Below are positions 8,593 to 16,946 of a DNA stretch of 32,655 nucleotides, piece after piece; position 1 is the first letter of the stretch, and every line of letters starts with the position of its first letter. Source of the DNA: Candidatus Avibacteroides excrementipullorum (GTDB lineage Bacteria; Bacteroidota; Bacteroidia; Bacteroidales; Bacteroidaceae); assembly GCA_018711405.1 (NCBI GenBank), contig DVIH01000134.1, positions 1-32,655 on the forward strand, in the 5' to 3' direction. A model generated the notes under the pieces. The model worked only from the letters and a program-made list of their open reading frames with translations, ran no database searches and had not been told where the DNA came from. Made by a program: the position numbers and the translations under genes.

Positions 8593-9366
8593 TTATCTTT
8601 CAGTAAGTTCTTTTAGTCTTATTTTCGTTAAAACGTTTTTTGTGTTCAGGGTGAAATCGCCGTTCATTATCCAGCTGTAGTAGCCGGGATCTTTTTTCAG
8701 GACTTCTTTCACGTGTATGCCTTTGTACTTGCCGAAGTTGAATGTCTCTATGCCTTTGTCGTCATAGATTATCCTCCCTGCGAAGTCTGCGTTTTTGGTG
8801 AAGCTGGAGTATTGCGACAGGAAAGCCACATCGTTTTTCAGCGTATCGCTGTATTTGTCGAGTTGCGCTTTCAGCACTTCGTAGGTAGCCATAGTGTCGG
8901 CCTGTGCCGTGTGTGCGTCTTCCAGGTCTTTGTGGCAGTAGAATTTGTAGGCTGCCGACAGCGTCCTTTGCTCCATTTTGTGGAATATGACTTGCACGTC
9001 AATGAGTTTTCTGTTGCTGATGTCCAGGTCTATTTCCGCCCTTAGAAACTCTTCTGCCAGCATGGGGATGTCGAATCTGTTTGAATTGAATCCCGCCAGG
9101 TCCGCTCCCTCGAAGTCTTTGGCTATGTTTTTCGCCACTTTTTTGAAAGTGGGGCAGTCGGCCACGTCTTCATCGTGTATTCCGTGTATTTTGGCGGATT
9201 CTTCGGGGATGTGCATCTCCGGGTTTATCCGCATGGTTTTCGATTCCCTGTTGCCGTTGGGATACACTTTCAGGTAGCTTATCTCTATGATTCTGTCTGT
9301 GTTGATGTTGGTGCCTGTCGTTTCGAGGTCGAAGAATATTATCGGATTTTTCAGATTGAGTTCCAT
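8593..9366 (-). CDS. DnaQ-like 3'-5' exonuclease (DEDDh)
   Basis: The protein is 257 aa from the ATG at 9366. The ORF track start at 9411 is rejected because the 15 extra residues are translated from a terminator-like hairpin and MELNLKNPIIFF is the natural beginning. Exo I is IIFFDLETTGTN (Asp13, Glu15), Exo II is LAGFNSNRFDIPMLAEE and Exo III is HTAQADTMATYEVL with the His-x4-Asp of DEDDh nucleases. The C-terminal 60 residues (IIYDDKGIETFNFGKYKGIH, then KDPGYYSWIMNGDF) form the small domain often found in Bacteroidetes DnaQ-like exonucleases. Being next to dnaN suggests a replication or repair role, but whether it is the Pol III proofreader or an ExoX/RNase T-like nuclease cannot be decided from sequence. 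Confidence 0.88.
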   Translation of the reverse strand: MELNLKNPIIFFDLETTGTNINTDRIIEISYLKVYPNGNRESKTMRINPEMHIPEESAKIHGIHDEDVADCPTFKKVAKNIAKDFEGADLAGFNSNRFDIPMLAEEFLRAEIDLDISNRKLIDVQVIFHKMEQRTLSAAYKFYCHKDLEDAHTAQADTMATYEVLKAQLDKYSDTLKNDVAFLSQYSSFTKNADFAGRIIYDDKGIETFNFGKYKGIHVKEVLKKDPGYYSWIMNGDFTLNTKNVLTKIRLKELTER

Positions 9367-9388
9367 TGATTGGTTGAGGTTTAAATGT

Positions 9389-9422
9389 AAAGGACAAATG
9401 CAGAAGCGCACATTTGTCCTTT
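9389..9422 (-). terminator. Hairpin between dnaN and the exonuclease operon (putative terminator or attenuator)
   Basis: A perfect 12-bp stem (AAAGGACAAATG / CATTTGTCCTTT) with a 10-nt loop lies 42 nt after the dnaN stop. In the direction of dnaN transcription the stem ends in TTT and is followed by ACATTTAA, a weak U-tract, so partial termination or attenuation is more likely than a full stop. The opposite strand has a better T-run but no gene to terminate. Confidence 0.6.
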
Positions 9423-9463
9423 ATTTTTATGCTAATGTATTTCGCTGTCTGGTTTGTATAAGT

Positions 9464-10591
9464 TTAGTAATTTATGGTTATCGGCATGAGGAGCATGAGC
9501 AGGTCGCATCCTTTTTCCTGTTCGGCGGGTTTGATGACTCCGGCTCTCGATGGGTCGGTCAGTTCTATGGTCACGCTTTCCGAATCTATGTTGTTGAGGA
9601 TGTCGAGCATGGGCAATGCCTGGAAGCCGATGTGCATGTTCATGCCTTCATACTGGCATGGCACTGTCTCTTCCGCCGAAGTGGAGAAGTCCATGTCTTG
9701 CGACGAGAGTACTATTTTGTTGTTTTCTATGTTGAACCTTATCAGGTCGCTTGATGCTGCAAACAGCGACACCCTCCTCAACGCTCCTATGATGAGTTGT
9801 TTTTCCACCGTGATGATGTTGGGGCTGTTTTGCGGGATGACTGCGTTGTAGTTGGGGTATTTGCTTTCTATGAGGCGGCAGGTGAGGGTGTATTCTGCGA
9901 GTTTGAATACGGCGTTTTTGCTGTTGAATTTTATTTCAATGTTTTCCTCATCGTTGGCAAGTACTGATTTGAGCAGTGTGGCCGGTTTCTTTGCCAGGAT
10001 AAAGGCCGATTTGCCTTCGCTTTTGATCTGGTCGTATTTGTTTCTGACAAGTTTCCTTCCGTTGGTGGATACAATGGTGAGGTCTTCGGGTGTGATGTCG
10101 AAATATATGCCTGTCAGGACCCGTCTCAGGCTGTCGTCTCCTACTGCGAGCAGGCATTTCGATATGCCTTTCTGGAGTACATCGGCCGGTATGCTGAGGT
10201 TTACGGTGTTTTCATCGTCGGGGATTTCCGCTGTTTGCGGGTATTCGTCTGCCGATTGTCCCATCAGGTTGATTTGTCCGTTCAGGTAATTGATGGATAT
10301 GGCTAAGTCGCCGGGATTGAACGAGATGGAAACCGGCTGTTCCGGTATTTCTTTCAGTGCGTCCAATATGTGTTTTGCGGAGATGGCAAAGCTGCCGTCT
10401 TCATCGCATTCGTTGAGTTCGATGTATGTCTCCATAGTGTTTTCACTGTCGGAGGCGTTGATTGTCAGGTGTGTCCCTTTGGTCGTGAAAAGGAAGTTTT
10501 CGAGTATCTGTAGCGTAGGTCTGGAGTTGATGACCTTGCTTATGGCTTGCAGATGGGTGAACAGTGTATTGCTTGAAATAGTGAATCTCAT
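9464..10591 (-). CDS. dnaN: DNA polymerase III beta subunit (sliding clamp)
   Basis: The 375-aa protein forms the ring that tethers the replicative polymerase to DNA. It shows the three-domain DnaN organisation: MRFTISSNTLFTHLQAISKV at the start; the domain 1 strand NASDSENTMETYIEL; domain 2 from about 130 (LSIPADVLQKGISKCLLAVG, then RRVLTGIYFDI, STNGRKLVRNKY); domain 3 from about 255 (PNIITVEKQLIIGALRRVSL). The C-terminus is CDLLMLLMPITINY, a Bacteroidetes-style variant of the usual 'yvlMPmrl' end that forms part of the protein-binding pocket. It is preceded by a consensus promoter and separated from the next genes by a hairpin. Confidence 0.97.
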   Translation of the reverse strand: MRFTISSNTLFTHLQAISKVINSRPTLQILENFLFTTKGTHLTINASDSENTMETYIELNECDEDGSFAISAKHILDALKEIPEQPVSISFNPGDLAISINYLNGQINLMGQSADEYPQTAEIPDDENTVNLSIPADVLQKGISKCLLAVGDDSLRRVLTGIYFDITPEDLTIVSTNGRKLVRNKYDQIKSEGKSAFILAKKPATLLKSVLANDEENIEIKFNSKNAVFKLAEYTLTCRLIESKYPNYNAVIPQNSPNIITVEKQLIIGALRRVSLFAASSDLIRFNIENNKIVLSSQDMDFSTSAEETVPCQYEGMNMHIGFQALPMLDILNNIDSESVTIELTDPSRAGVIKPAEQEKGCDLLMLLMPITINY

Positions 10592-10643
10592 AATGGTATG
10601 AATTTATTTTGTTGTTTTTCGTTGTTCGGAAATAAACACTATG

Positions 10644-10675
10644 CAAATATAAATATATAACATGAAATGTGCAAA
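10644..10675 (-). promoter_or_regulatory. dnaN promoter (Bacteroidetes consensus)
   Basis: On the minus strand TTTG (10675-10672) is followed after exactly 20 nt by TATATTTG (10651-10644), fitting the Bacteroidetes -33/-7 consensus. The expected start near 10637 gives a leader of about 45 nt. Confidence 0.8.
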
Positions 10676-10732
10676 CGCTTGCTCTTTTACGTTGGGAAGT
10701 TGTGTTTTTGAATGTTAAAACGGGACGGTCTT

Positions 10733-10750
10733 CGGTTTGCCCGGTTTGCC
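10733..10750. repeat. 9-bp tandem duplication beside repeat copy A
   Basis: CGGTTTGCC occurs twice head to tail with no spacer. The preceding GGTCTTCGG resembles part of the larger palindromic repeat next to it, so this may be a decayed unit of the same element. Confidence 0.6.
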
Positions 10751-10770
10751 GTTTCCTTATGCATTGAAAA

Positions 10771-10851
10771 AGATCGGCTCGGTCTTCGGCAAAGATGGCG
10801 TACATCTTCGGGCAAGACCGAGCCGATCCCTGGCGGAGATGGCGCACATCC
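10771..10851 (-). repeat. Palindromic intergenic repeat, copy A
   Basis: A 15-bp perfect inverted repeat (GATCGGCTCGGTCTT at 10772-10786, its complement at 10814-10828) encloses an inner hairpin AAGATG-GCGTA-CATCTT, giving a nested cruciform of about 57 nt. A second short unit (GATGGCGCACATC) follows. Read on the minus strand, 10830-10794 is identical over 37 nt to 20662-20698 of copy B, and 10851-10837 is identical over 15 nt to 20619-20633. The element lies between the upstream region of dnaN and the 3' end of the efflux operon. The surrounding stretch 10592-10899 holds only the dnaN promoter, this element and a hairpin; the ORFs that cross it are repeat translations. Confidence 0.9.
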
Positions 10852-10876
10852 TTTGGCGCGTCATTTCCGCAAGGTG

Positions 10877-10895
10877 CACGGGCTGTGCGCCCGTG
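10877..10895 (-). terminator. Hairpin after the efflux operon
   Basis: CACGGGC-TGTGC-GCCCGTG forms a 7-bp GC-rich stem starting 4 nt after the TolC-like stop codon. No T-run follows it on the minus strand, so it may only protect the 3' end or aid factor-dependent termination. Confidence 0.45.
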
Positions 10896-10899
10896 TCTG

Positions 10900-12081
10900 T
10901 CAGATTCTGTGTTTCAACAGGTTGGCTACCGATTTGTGGTATGAGTTTTCCAACCGGTAGTAGGTCTGCATGCTCTGGTAGATGTTGTTGCATTCGTTGA
11001 AAAAATCAATGAGCGATATTTCCCTGTGCTCGAATGCTTTTTCCAGAGTGTTCAGGCTTTCTTCAAACATGTCGGGCGAGAAACGTTGCATGGCTTCTTT
11101 CAGGCGGATGGCATCGTTGTAGTTGGCAGCCAGATCGTTCACTATCTTGTTGTGTGTGTCTTCTCTTTCGAGCGTGTTGACCAGCGATGCTGCTTTGGCG
11201 CGTTTCACGTTTCCTGCTTTTTCCCACAGCGGTATGGACATGCCTATCTCAAAGGCGTTGGATGTGGTTTCAAAACTTTTTTCCCTGATGTAGCTGATGT
11301 CGAATGACGGCAGCATGCGGTGTTTCTCCAGTCTCAATTCCTTTTTTGCGACTGTCTCCTGCAATGTGGATTTTACCGATGTGGCATCGGAGCTTATAGC
11401 TTCTTCGCTGAGTTCCGACAGCGGTGGCAGTATCTCCGCATTGTCATATTCGGTCGGGGCGGCGGTCAGTGCCATGCCGCCGTTGAGCGTGATGAGCGAG
11501 CGGAGGGTCTGTTCTTTTTGCGTGCTGTTCACCAGCAGTTCCGATTCGGCGTTGAGATATTCCAGTTCGGCTTTGTTCAGTTCTATGGTTGTGGCGCTGC
11601 CTTCTTGCATCTTCAGCCTGTAGAGTTCCATAATCTTTGCCGCGTTTTTCATTTTCATGTTCAGCATGGTGTTTTCTTTCTCTATCAGGATGAGGTCGAG
11701 GCACAGCATCTGTGCTTCGAGCAGTGTCTGCTGGCGGATTTCGTCATATTCAGCCCTGAGATATTCGCGTTGCGTGTTGTTCACGTTTCTCCTTTGGAAA
11801 TAGATGCTTGGGAAGTCGAATCCTTGTGTGACTTTTATTTCCTGTTCGCGTCCTGTAGAGGGGCTTTTCTCAAAGGCCTTTTTGTAGCTTACGGTGGGGT
11901 CGGGCAGTCTGTTGCCCAGTCTGGCCTCTATCAGCTTTGCTTCTTTCGTGCTGTTTGCCGCCCTGATTGCTATGTTGTTTTTTTCTATTTCAGCCAATGC
12001 GTCTTTCACTGTCTGCGAGCGGGCCATGCCCGAGAAAAGCATCAGCGGCAGTGCCATTAAGATGATATATGTCTTGTTCAT
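10900..12081 (-). CDS. TolC-family outer-membrane channel of metal efflux system (CusC/CzcC-like)
   Basis: The 393-aa exported protein has a signal peptide (MNKTYIILMALPLMLFSGMARSQ). Two outer-membrane-efflux-protein repeats are visible as long amphipathic helices: ALAEIEKNNIAIRAANSTKEAKLIEARLG with PDPTVSYKK in the first half, and KKELRLEKHRMLPSFDISY with IPLWEKAGNVKRAKAASL in the second. It is shorter than E. coli TolC, as CzcC-like channels of Bacteroidetes often are. Its start overlaps the RND pump by 4 nt (12078-12081), implying coupled translation and a matched tripartite complex. It completes the export path from the periplasm across the outer membrane. Confidence 0.85.
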   Translation of the reverse strand: MNKTYIILMALPLMLFSGMARSQTVKDALAEIEKNNIAIRAANSTKEAKLIEARLGNRLPDPTVSYKKAFEKSPSTGREQEIKVTQGFDFPSIYFQRRNVNNTQREYLRAEYDEIRQQTLLEAQMLCLDLILIEKENTMLNMKMKNAAKIMELYRLKMQEGSATTIELNKAELEYLNAESELLVNSTQKEQTLRSLITLNGGMALTAAPTEYDNAEILPPLSELSEEAISSDATSVKSTLQETVAKKELRLEKHRMLPSFDISYIREKSFETTSNAFEIGMSIPLWEKAGNVKRAKAASLVNTLEREDTHNKIVNDLAANYNDAIRLKEAMQRFSPDMFEESLNTLEKAFEHREISLIDFFNECNNIYQSMQTYYRLENSYHKSVANLLKHRI

Positions 12082-15000
12082 TTTACTGTTCCTTTCCTTT
12101 TGTTGGTTATTTCGTAGATTACCGGTACGATGAAGCCGTTGAGTATGGTGGATGTTATTAGTCCTCCCAATATGACTTTTGCCATAGGGCTTTGAATCTC
12201 GTTGCCGGGCAGGTCTCCGTTGATGGCCAGAGGTATCAGTGCCAAAGCTGATGACAAGGCTGTCATGAGTATGGGGTTGAGACGTTCTGCCGAAGACTTC
12301 ATGATGCTTGCCCTCAGGCTCATGCCTTCTTCCTGCATGTGTTGGTAACCGGTTATCAGCAACATGCCGTTGCGGGTGGTGATGCCGAAGAGCGATATGA
12401 ATCCGATTATGGCCGGTATGCTCATCTCGCCTTCAGTGAGATATATGGAGAATACTCCTCCGATGAGTGCCAGCGGCAGGTTGATGAGTATTATGGCCGA
12501 GAGTTTCACGCTCTTGAAGTCCATGTACAGCAGCAGGAATATGATGAGTAGCGAGAATGCCGATGCGAATACAAGTATCTTCGATGCGGCCTGCTCGCTT
12601 TCAAACTGGCCTCCGTATTCTATGTGGTAGTCTTCGGGCAATGTTATTTTTTCATTTACGATGTCGCGGATGTCGTTCACCACGCTGCCTACATCTCTGC
12701 CCGATGTATTGGCCGATATTACTATCTTTCTTTTTACGTTTTCGCGGCTGATTGTGTTCGGTCCCATTGCCGAAGTCACGTTTGCCACATAGTACAGCGG
12801 CACCTTGCCTATGGAAGAATCTATCATCAGGCCTTTTATCTTTTCTATTTTGTCTTTCTCGCTGTGTTTGGCCTTTACTGTCAGGTCGAAAGACTTCCCG
12901 TCGGTATATACTTGCGATACGACTTCTCCTGCCATGTTGACTCTGACGAATTGGGCAAAGTCGGCAAGCGATATGCCATATCTGGCAAGCATCTCTCTTT
13001 TCGGGGTTATCTTTATCTGCGGTCTGTCTATCAGCTGTTCCACATTCAGGTCGGCTATGCCTTCCACGCTTTCTATGTTGTTGCGTATCTCGTTGGCCAG
13101 CTTGTACATCGTTTCCAGGTCGTTGCCGAACAGTTTTATGGCTATGCTGGCTTTGGTGCCCGACAGCATGGCGTCTATCCTGTGCGATATGGGCTGGCCT
13201 ATCTCTACCATTGCACCGCTTATGGACGAGAGCTTTGTGCGTATCTCGTGCACTACCTCTTCACGGCTCCTGTCTTTAAGCTCGAACGGTGCTTCTATTT
13301 CAGACGTGTTTACCCCGAGTGCATGTTCGTCCAGTTCGGCGCGGCCTGTTTTTCTTGCCACAGTCTTTATTTCAGGCACGGTGAGCAGCAGTTCTTCCGC
13401 CCGCCGTCCTATTTCATCGGATTCTTCGAGCGAGATGCCCGGCAGGCTGCTTATGTTTATCGTGAAAGAACCTTCGTTGAACGGTGGCAGGAAGTTCCTT
13501 CCCAGATTGCACAGGCAGATTATGGCTGCAATGAAAAGCGCGGTGGTAGAGCCGAGCAGCACTTTCTTATGGGAGAGAGCCTTTTCGAGCAAAACGGAGT
13601 AATGCTTTTTTATGAACAAGGAAACCAAAGACTCTTTCATCACTTTCTCCTTTTTGTTTCTCAGCAAATAGCTGCACAATACCGGTGTGAGCGTCATAGC
13701 TACTATCGTGGATGCTGCAAGGGCTACGATGAATGCGATGCCGAGCGGTACGAGCATGCGTCCTTCCATGCCGCTCAGGAAAAACAGCGGCATGAAGCTG
13801 GCTATGATTATCAGTGTGGAGTTGAGTATGGGTTTTCTGACTTCACGCGATGCATCGTATACCACAGTCAGCACAGGTTTCCTTTCTCCTTTGGGCAACA
13901 TCATGTTTTCCCGTATGTGCCTGTACACGTTTTCCACATCGACAATGGAATCGTCTACCAACGAGCCTATGGCTATGGCCATACCTCCCAGACTCATAGT
14001 GTTGATGCTGAGCCCGAAGAGATGCAGCACCAATATGGATATGAGCAATGACAGCGGCAGCGTGACAAGCGATATGACTGTGGTGCGCACGTTGGCGAGA
14101 AACAGAAACAGTACTATGACTACGAAGAATGCTCCTTCGTAGAGCGCTTGTTTGATGTTTCCTATTGAGTTTTCTATGAAATTGCTCTGTTTGAATATGT
14201 CGGTGTAGACTTTCACGTCTTGCGGCATGGATTTTTGCAGGTCTTTCATGGCTGCCTCCAGCTTTTCGGTCAATTCCAGCGTGTTGGTCTCCGGTTGTTT
14301 TGTGACGGTGACGAGCACTGCGTTTTTCCCTCTTACGGAAGCCGTTCCCAGTTTCGGCTCCTGATAGCCTATCTTCACTTCAGCCACATCGCGCAGCAAC
14401 ACCGGCATGTCTCCGACTTTTTTGACAAGGGCGGTGGATAGCTGTTCTATATCGGTGGTCGACAGCATCCCGCGAACTATGTATTCGTTGCCGTATTCGT
14501 ATATGACACCTCCGTTTTCATTTCTGTTCATCTCTTCGGTCACAGCCATGACTTCCTGCAGGGTGACGCCGTAATGTTTCATCTTGCCGTGATCCAGCAA
14601 AATCTGAAATTCCTTGACATCTCCGCCGAGCACGGCTACTTGGGCCACTCCTCCGGTTGACAGCAGTCTCGGGCGTATTGTCCAGTCGGCCAATGTTCTC
14701 AGATCCATCATAGATGTGCTGTCGGCTGTGAGGCCTATTATAAGCACTTCGCCGAGTATGGACGACTGCGGTCCCATGACGGGACGGTTTACGTTGTCGG
14801 GCAATTCTTCCGATACGGTAGCCAGTCGTTCCGACACTATTTGCCGGGCGAGATATACATCGGTGTCCCAATCGAATTCCACCCATACTATGGAGAATCC
14901 GTTAGTTGATGATGAGCGTACTCTTCTTACTCCGGCTGCTCCGTTTATGGAAGTTTCTATGGGGAATGTGACGAGTTGTTCCACCTCTTCGGCTGCCAGA

Positions 15001-15164
15001 CCGGATGCCTCAGTCATGACCACTACGGTAGGTGCATTCAGATCGGGGAATACATCGACTTCCGTCCTCGATGTGACGAAAATTCCGGCAACCATCAGCA
15101 AGATGGAGGCCGTCAGTATGATGAGGCGGTTGTGGAGGGAATAGTAAATGATTTTATTCAGCAT
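12078..15164 (-). CDS. Heavy-metal efflux RND pump (CusA/CzcA family)
   Basis: The 1028-aa inner-membrane proton-driven pump has 12 expected membrane segments in two halves. The N-terminus reads LNKIIYYSLHNRLIILTASI, and the first periplasmic part has TEVDVFPDLNAPTVVVMTEA and TFPIETSINGAAGVRRVRSS, signatures of the heavy-metal RND branch. The fourth membrane helix carries acidic proton-relay candidates in GSLVDDSIVDVENVYRHI (Asp404, Asp405, Asp409, Glu411). Aligned by eye with E. coli CusA, the three Cu/Ag-binding methionines (573, 623, 672) do not appear conserved: NEGSFTINISSLPGI, SEIEAPFEL and HRIDAMLSGTKASI stand at those sites. The substrate may therefore be a divalent ion such as Zn, Co or Ni, or Cu bound differently. 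It is encoded 18 nt after the adaptor. Confidence 0.93.
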   Translation of the reverse strand: MLNKIIYYSLHNRLIILTASILLMVAGIFVTSRTEVDVFPDLNAPTVVVMTEASGLAAEEVEQLVTFPIETSINGAAGVRRVRSSSTNGFSIVWVEFDWDTDVYLARQIVSERLATVSEELPDNVNRPVMGPQSSILGEVLIIGLTADSTSMMDLRTLADWTIRPRLLSTGGVAQVAVLGGDVKEFQILLDHGKMKHYGVTLQEVMAVTEEMNRNENGGVIYEYGNEYIVRGMLSTTDIEQLSTALVKKVGDMPVLLRDVAEVKIGYQEPKLGTASVRGKNAVLVTVTKQPETNTLELTEKLEAAMKDLQKSMPQDVKVYTDIFKQSNFIENSIGNIKQALYEGAFFVVIVLFLFLANVRTTVISLVTLPLSLLISILVLHLFGLSINTMSLGGMAIAIGSLVDDSIVDVENVYRHIRENMMLPKGERKPVLTVVYDASREVRKPILNSTLIIIASFMPLFFLSGMEGRMLVPLGIAFIVALAASTIVAMTLTPVLCSYLLRNKKEKVMKESLVSLFIKKHYSVLLEKALSHKKVLLGSTTALFIAAIICLCNLGRNFLPPFNEGSFTINISSLPGISLEESDEIGRRAEELLLTVPEIKTVARKTGRAELDEHALGVNTSEIEAPFELKDRSREEVVHEIRTKLSSISGAMVEIGQPISHRIDAMLSGTKASIAIKLFGNDLETMYKLANEIRNNIESVEGIADLNVEQLIDRPQIKITPKREMLARYGISLADFAQFVRVNMAGEVVSQVYTDGKSFDLTVKAKHSEKDKIEKIKGLMIDSSIGKVPLYYVANVTSAMGPNTISRENVKRKIVISANTSGRDVGSVVNDIRDIVNEKITLPEDYHIEYGGQFESEQAASKILVFASAFSLLIIFLLLYMDFKSVKLSAIILINLPLALIGGVFSIYLTEGEMSIPAIIGFISLFGITTRNGMLLITGYQHMQEEGMSLRASIMKSSAERLNPILMTALSSALALIPLAINGDLPGNEIQSPMAKVILGGLITSTILNGFIVPVIYEITNKRKGTVK

Positions 15165-15182
15165 GACGTTTTTCCTCCGTTT

Positions 15183-16358
15183 TTAATGTTCGTGGGTATG
15201 GGCGGGTATGGTGTGGGAGGCAGACTCCAGTTTTATCTGATATGCTCCTTCGGTCACTATATTGTCTCCGGGAGTTATGCCTGAAAGGATCTGCACCATT
15301 TTCCCATTGTCATTGCCCAATGTGACTTCCTGCTTTTTATACGAATCTTCGCATGTCTTCTTGTATACGAAGAAATGTCCTTGTTCTTCGCTTATGGCTG
15401 TTACGGGCAGGGAGATTACGTCTTTCAGCGGAGTTGAAATCAGATAGATTTCCGCGTAAGTGCCGGGTATGATATTGCCTGTATTGTTGAATTCAAATGT
15501 GACAGGGATGTATACTGACGATTCATCTACAGATTTCCCGGATGAAATCAGTTTGCCCGACATTTTTCCCAATTCATAGACTTTGTTGTCATACGAAGTT
15601 GTGAAGTTGGCGGAAGATATGTTGGGCAAAGCATAAAGGTCTCTTTCCGAAACGTCTGCGCGCAGGTATAGTTTCTGTGTCTGAGTTACGGTCATTATGG
15701 CTTGTCCCGACTGTACGTATTCCCCGTTTTTCACGAGAAAGTTTTTCACATATCCGTTTATGCTGGGTGCGACCGACAGTCCGTCTTTGCATTTACGGCG
15801 CATTAATGTCTCATAGTCTATTTTGGCCTGTTCGTATTCTTGCTTGGCATCATTGTATTCCTTTTCCGATATGATGTTGTCTTTGACCAGTACGCTTGCC
15901 CTGTCAAATTCTTTTTTTGCTATTTCATATCTCACTTCTATGTAGTCCGGCTTGTTGGTTCCGACAGTCTTTTTTGTCGTAATGTGTGCTATGCATCCGT
16001 CTTGTCTTACTCGGCTGCCTTCCGATATGTTGTCGATGAATATGACATTGCCTTCTGTCGGGGCAGTTATTGTCTGTTCGTTGCCTATGGCCGGAAGTAT
16101 TTTCCCGCTTGTCTTTATGATTTCATTGAAGTTGCCCGGAGTGACTATAGAGCTTTTTATGCCGGCTTCGATGGCTTTTTCTTTGCTGATTATTATTTCA
16201 TCCGGAGAGTGCGCACCTTCTTCATCGTTGTGGGCTGCTCCGTCTGTGTGTATGTCTTCTTCGGAATGTATTTCAGTATGTATGTCTTGTTTTGAATTGT
16301 TGCATGCGGCCATGATTGTTGTGAACAGCAACAATCCGGCGTAATAAATTATTTTCAT
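15183..16358 (-). CDS. Periplasmic adaptor lipoprotein with His-rich ends (CusB/CzcB-like)
   Basis: The 391-aa membrane fusion protein links the RND pump to the TolC-like channel. A lipobox (TIMAAC) predicts lipid attachment at Cys19. Directly after it, residues 26-51 are rich in His, Asp and Glu (IHTEIHSEEDIHTDGAAHND), and the C-terminus ends AHTHEH; both are candidate metal-binding tails. The core shows the adaptor order: EIIKTSGKILPAIGNEQTIT for the membrane-proximal and lipoyl strands, a coiled-coil hairpin (YIEVRYEIAKKEFDRASVLV to YEQAKIDYETLMRRK), the second lipoyl half (GYVKNFLVKNGEYVQSGQAI), a beta barrel and the end GDNIVTEGAYQIKLES. It lies 72 nt downstream of the DUF6769-like gene. 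Confidence 0.92.
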   Translation of the reverse strand: MKIIYYAGLLLFTTIMAACNNSKQDIHTEIHSEEDIHTDGAAHNDEEGAHSPDEIIISKEKAIEAGIKSSIVTPGNFNEIIKTSGKILPAIGNEQTITAPTEGNVIFIDNISEGSRVRQDGCIAHITTKKTVGTNKPDYIEVRYEIAKKEFDRASVLVKDNIISEKEYNDAKQEYEQAKIDYETLMRRKCKDGLSVAPSINGYVKNFLVKNGEYVQSGQAIMTVTQTQKLYLRADVSERDLYALPNISSANFTTSYDNKVYELGKMSGKLISSGKSVDESSVYIPVTFEFNNTGNIIPGTYAEIYLISTPLKDVISLPVTAISEEQGHFFVYKKTCEDSYKKQEVTLGNDNGKMVQILSGITPGDNIVTEGAYQIKLESASHTIPAHTHEH

Positions 16359-16430
16359 AATAAATACGTTAATTGAAATGTTAGCGAAATGCCTACAGCT
16401 GGTTGGCGGCAGGTGTTTTTTATTGGAAAG

Positions 16431-16838
16431 TTATTTTATTGTCTGTACCGATACGGGTGGTGCCCTGAGCGTAAGCCCTGTAGTGCATTGGCTTGTAATG
16501 TGTGTACTGTATGCTGGTATTATGATGTCTGATATTGTCCCTGCCCGGCAAATGGCGGGATTGTCGTAAACGTCGGCATGCATTGTTACGCAATGTGCCA
16601 ACGTATTTTTTTCTTTAGTCTGTTTATGTTTTTTTATTTGCTGCTTGCCCGGAATGCGGATGTTGAAATTGGATATGCTGCAACTACCGTCGCATTTGCC
16701 GGATGTGCCGTTCGTTGCCTGCCTGTCGGCAAGCAGGCAGATCCTATCGTCATGATGATGATGGGGATATACTGTAGCTATTGTCATTACGGTGCATGAC
16801 AACAGCATGAAAAATATTATGTAATATCTGTTCCTCAT
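16431..16838 (-). CDS. Exported His/Cys-rich protein, DUF6769-like
   Basis: The protein is 135 aa from the ATG at 16838; the track start at 16901 is rejected because it overlaps the promoter and because MRNRYYIIFFMLLSCTVMTI is a natural signal or anchor segment. Right after this segment comes VYPHHHHDDRICL, followed by scattered Cys (GKCDGSCSI, LAHCVTMHAD, ICRAG, SQCTTG). The hydrophobic start, His cluster and spaced Cys residues match the small DUF6769-type proteins I recall beside Bacteroidetes metal-efflux operons. Binding of a soft or borderline metal in the periplasm is inferred. It is the first gene of the efflux operon and is divergent from the AraC regulators. Confidence 0.7.
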   Translation of the reverse strand: MRNRYYIIFFMLLSCTVMTIATVYPHHHHDDRICLLADRQATNGTSGKCDGSCSISNFNIRIPGKQQIKKHKQTKEKNTLAHCVTMHADVYDNPAICRAGTISDIIIPAYSTHITSQCTTGLTLRAPPVSVQTIK

Positions 16839-16871
16839 CAGTTGAAATAGGAGTTTGGTCCGTGCCGGATG

Positions 16872-16907
16872 CAAATTTAATGCATTATTGCATGCAACCA
16901 AGTTGCA
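16872..16907 (-). promoter_or_regulatory. Efflux operon promoter with overlapping palindromic operator
   Basis: A -7 box TAAATTTG (16879-16872, minus strand) lies 33 nt before the DUF6769-like ATG. No good TTTG is found at the right distance; the best is CTTG at 16902-16899 (19-nt spacer). Two overlapping palindromes fill this region: TTGCATGCAA (16888-16897) and TGCAAC-CAA-GTTGCA (16893-16907). A weak -33 box covered by palindromes is the layout expected of an activator-dependent promoter, fitting the divergent AraC regulators. Confidence 0.65.
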
Positions 16908-16946
16908 AACACGTTTTTTCCAAAAGCTTTTTCGGTGTTGCTGATT

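Noticed and set aside
9367-9411. Upstream start for the exonuclease giving 272 aa
   Set aside because: The extra residues are encoded in the hairpin between dnaN and this gene; MELNLKNPIIFFDLETTG is the natural start.
10443-10847. 134-aa minus-strand ORF starting in repeat copy A and running into dnaN
   Set aside because: Its N-terminus is a translation of the palindromic repeat (the same residues appear in the ORF at 20528-20722) and the rest is out of frame with dnaN.
12624-14051. 475-aa plus-strand ORF opposite the RND pump
   Set aside because: It is a shadow of the pump gene: rich in Tyr, His, Arg and Cys, no domain, and the minus-strand frame has clear RND motifs throughout.
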